A stretch of 32,307 nucleotides of DNA, taken from Desulfobacteraceae bacterium (GTDB taxonomy: Bacteria > Desulfobacterota > Desulfobacteria > Desulfobacterales > Desulfosalsimonadaceae). Within the stretch, counting starts at the first letter, position 1. Every line of letters begins with the position of its first letter. Below, piece by piece: positions 32,148-32,307 of this stretch. A model generated the notes under the pieces. It was not told the DNA's origin. It did not search any database and was given only the letters and a program-made list of their open reading frames with translations. The position numbers and the translations under genes are program-made. The stretch covers positions 1 through 32,307 of the forward strand of contig JAIPES010000024.1 of the NCBI GenBank assembly GCA_021737045.1. Reading direction: 5' to 3'.

Positions 32148-32307
32148 AAGCTTGATGGCACCGTAAAAAGTCCAATATCTGCGTTACGCGCAATTTCTCA
32201 GAATTTCACGTACGGCTAAGTACGCTGCATTCTTCGAAATTGCGCAAGCCTTGATCTTGAACTTTTTACGGCACCATCTGAAATCAGACTTTTTACGAAG
32301 CCTTCAA
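32148..32307. repeat. Palindromic intergenic repeat, copy 3 (reaches the window edge)
   Basis: The core at 32154-32278 is in the same orientation as copies 1 and 2 and differs from copy 2 at 2 of 125 positions by my count. The 29-bp tail to 32307 is identical to that of copy 2. The left end begins AAGCTTGATGG (from 32148), like the outer end of the composite around copy 1. It lies just upstream of the phosphatase start; the element may continue beyond the window. Confidence 0.9.

Overview
The window is a complete type VI secretion system (T6SS) locus on the minus strand, about 28 kb, flanked on its low-coordinate side by a few unrelated housekeeping or stress genes. The moderately GC-rich coding sequence, the mix of T6SS core genes with DUF2169/DUF3540/DUF4150 proteins, the rubrerythrin-like mini-protein and the style of intergenic palindromic repeats suggest a Desulfobacterota (sulfate-reducer-like deltaproteobacterial) chromosome. 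This is an inference from gene content; there is no rRNA or marker gene here to prove it.

Left flank (1-2580): the 3' part of a membrane-anchored NERD-like protein gene (+), a DegV fatty-acid-binding protein gene (-) with a near-consensus promoter, a cold-shock protein gene (+) with a long leader and a bidirectional terminator, and a very short ferritin-like gene (-).

Regulatory and unknown genes (2649-4620, -): an unrecognised 260-aa protein, an RsbW-like HATPase, a STAS anti-sigma-factor antagonist and a DUF3467 protein.

Spike-assembly genes (4696-12528, -): a PAAR-like DUF4150 protein, a DUF3540 protein, a pentapeptide-repeat protein, a 979-aa DUF2169/pentapeptide-repeat fusion and VgrG. 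Several of these overlap by a few bases and are probably translationally coupled.

Core T6SS (12627-30313, -): clpV (tssH), tssG, tssF, tssE, hcp (tssD), tssC, tssB, tssA, tagF, tssM, tssL, tssK and tssJ. With VgrG, all 13 core Tss components are present. Transcription probably starts at an extended -10 promoter upstream of tssJ, followed immediately by a 19-bp operator-like palindrome.

Right end (30314-32307): a LytS-type 5TM receptor fused to a SpoIIE/PP2C phosphatase (-), lying between two direct copies of a 125-154 bp palindromic repeat. A third copy lies between tssA and tssB.

How it may work together: TssJLM forms the membrane complex, TssAEFGK the baseplate, TssBC/Hcp the tail, ClpV recycles the sheath, and VgrG plus the DUF3540/DUF4150/pentapeptide proteins form or load the spike. 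There is no PpkA/PppA/Fha module. Instead the locus carries the three classes of an Rsb-type partner switch (SpoIIE phosphatase, STAS antagonist, HATPase kinase) at its two ends, which I regard as the most interesting feature. No obvious toxic effector or immunity gene is visible.
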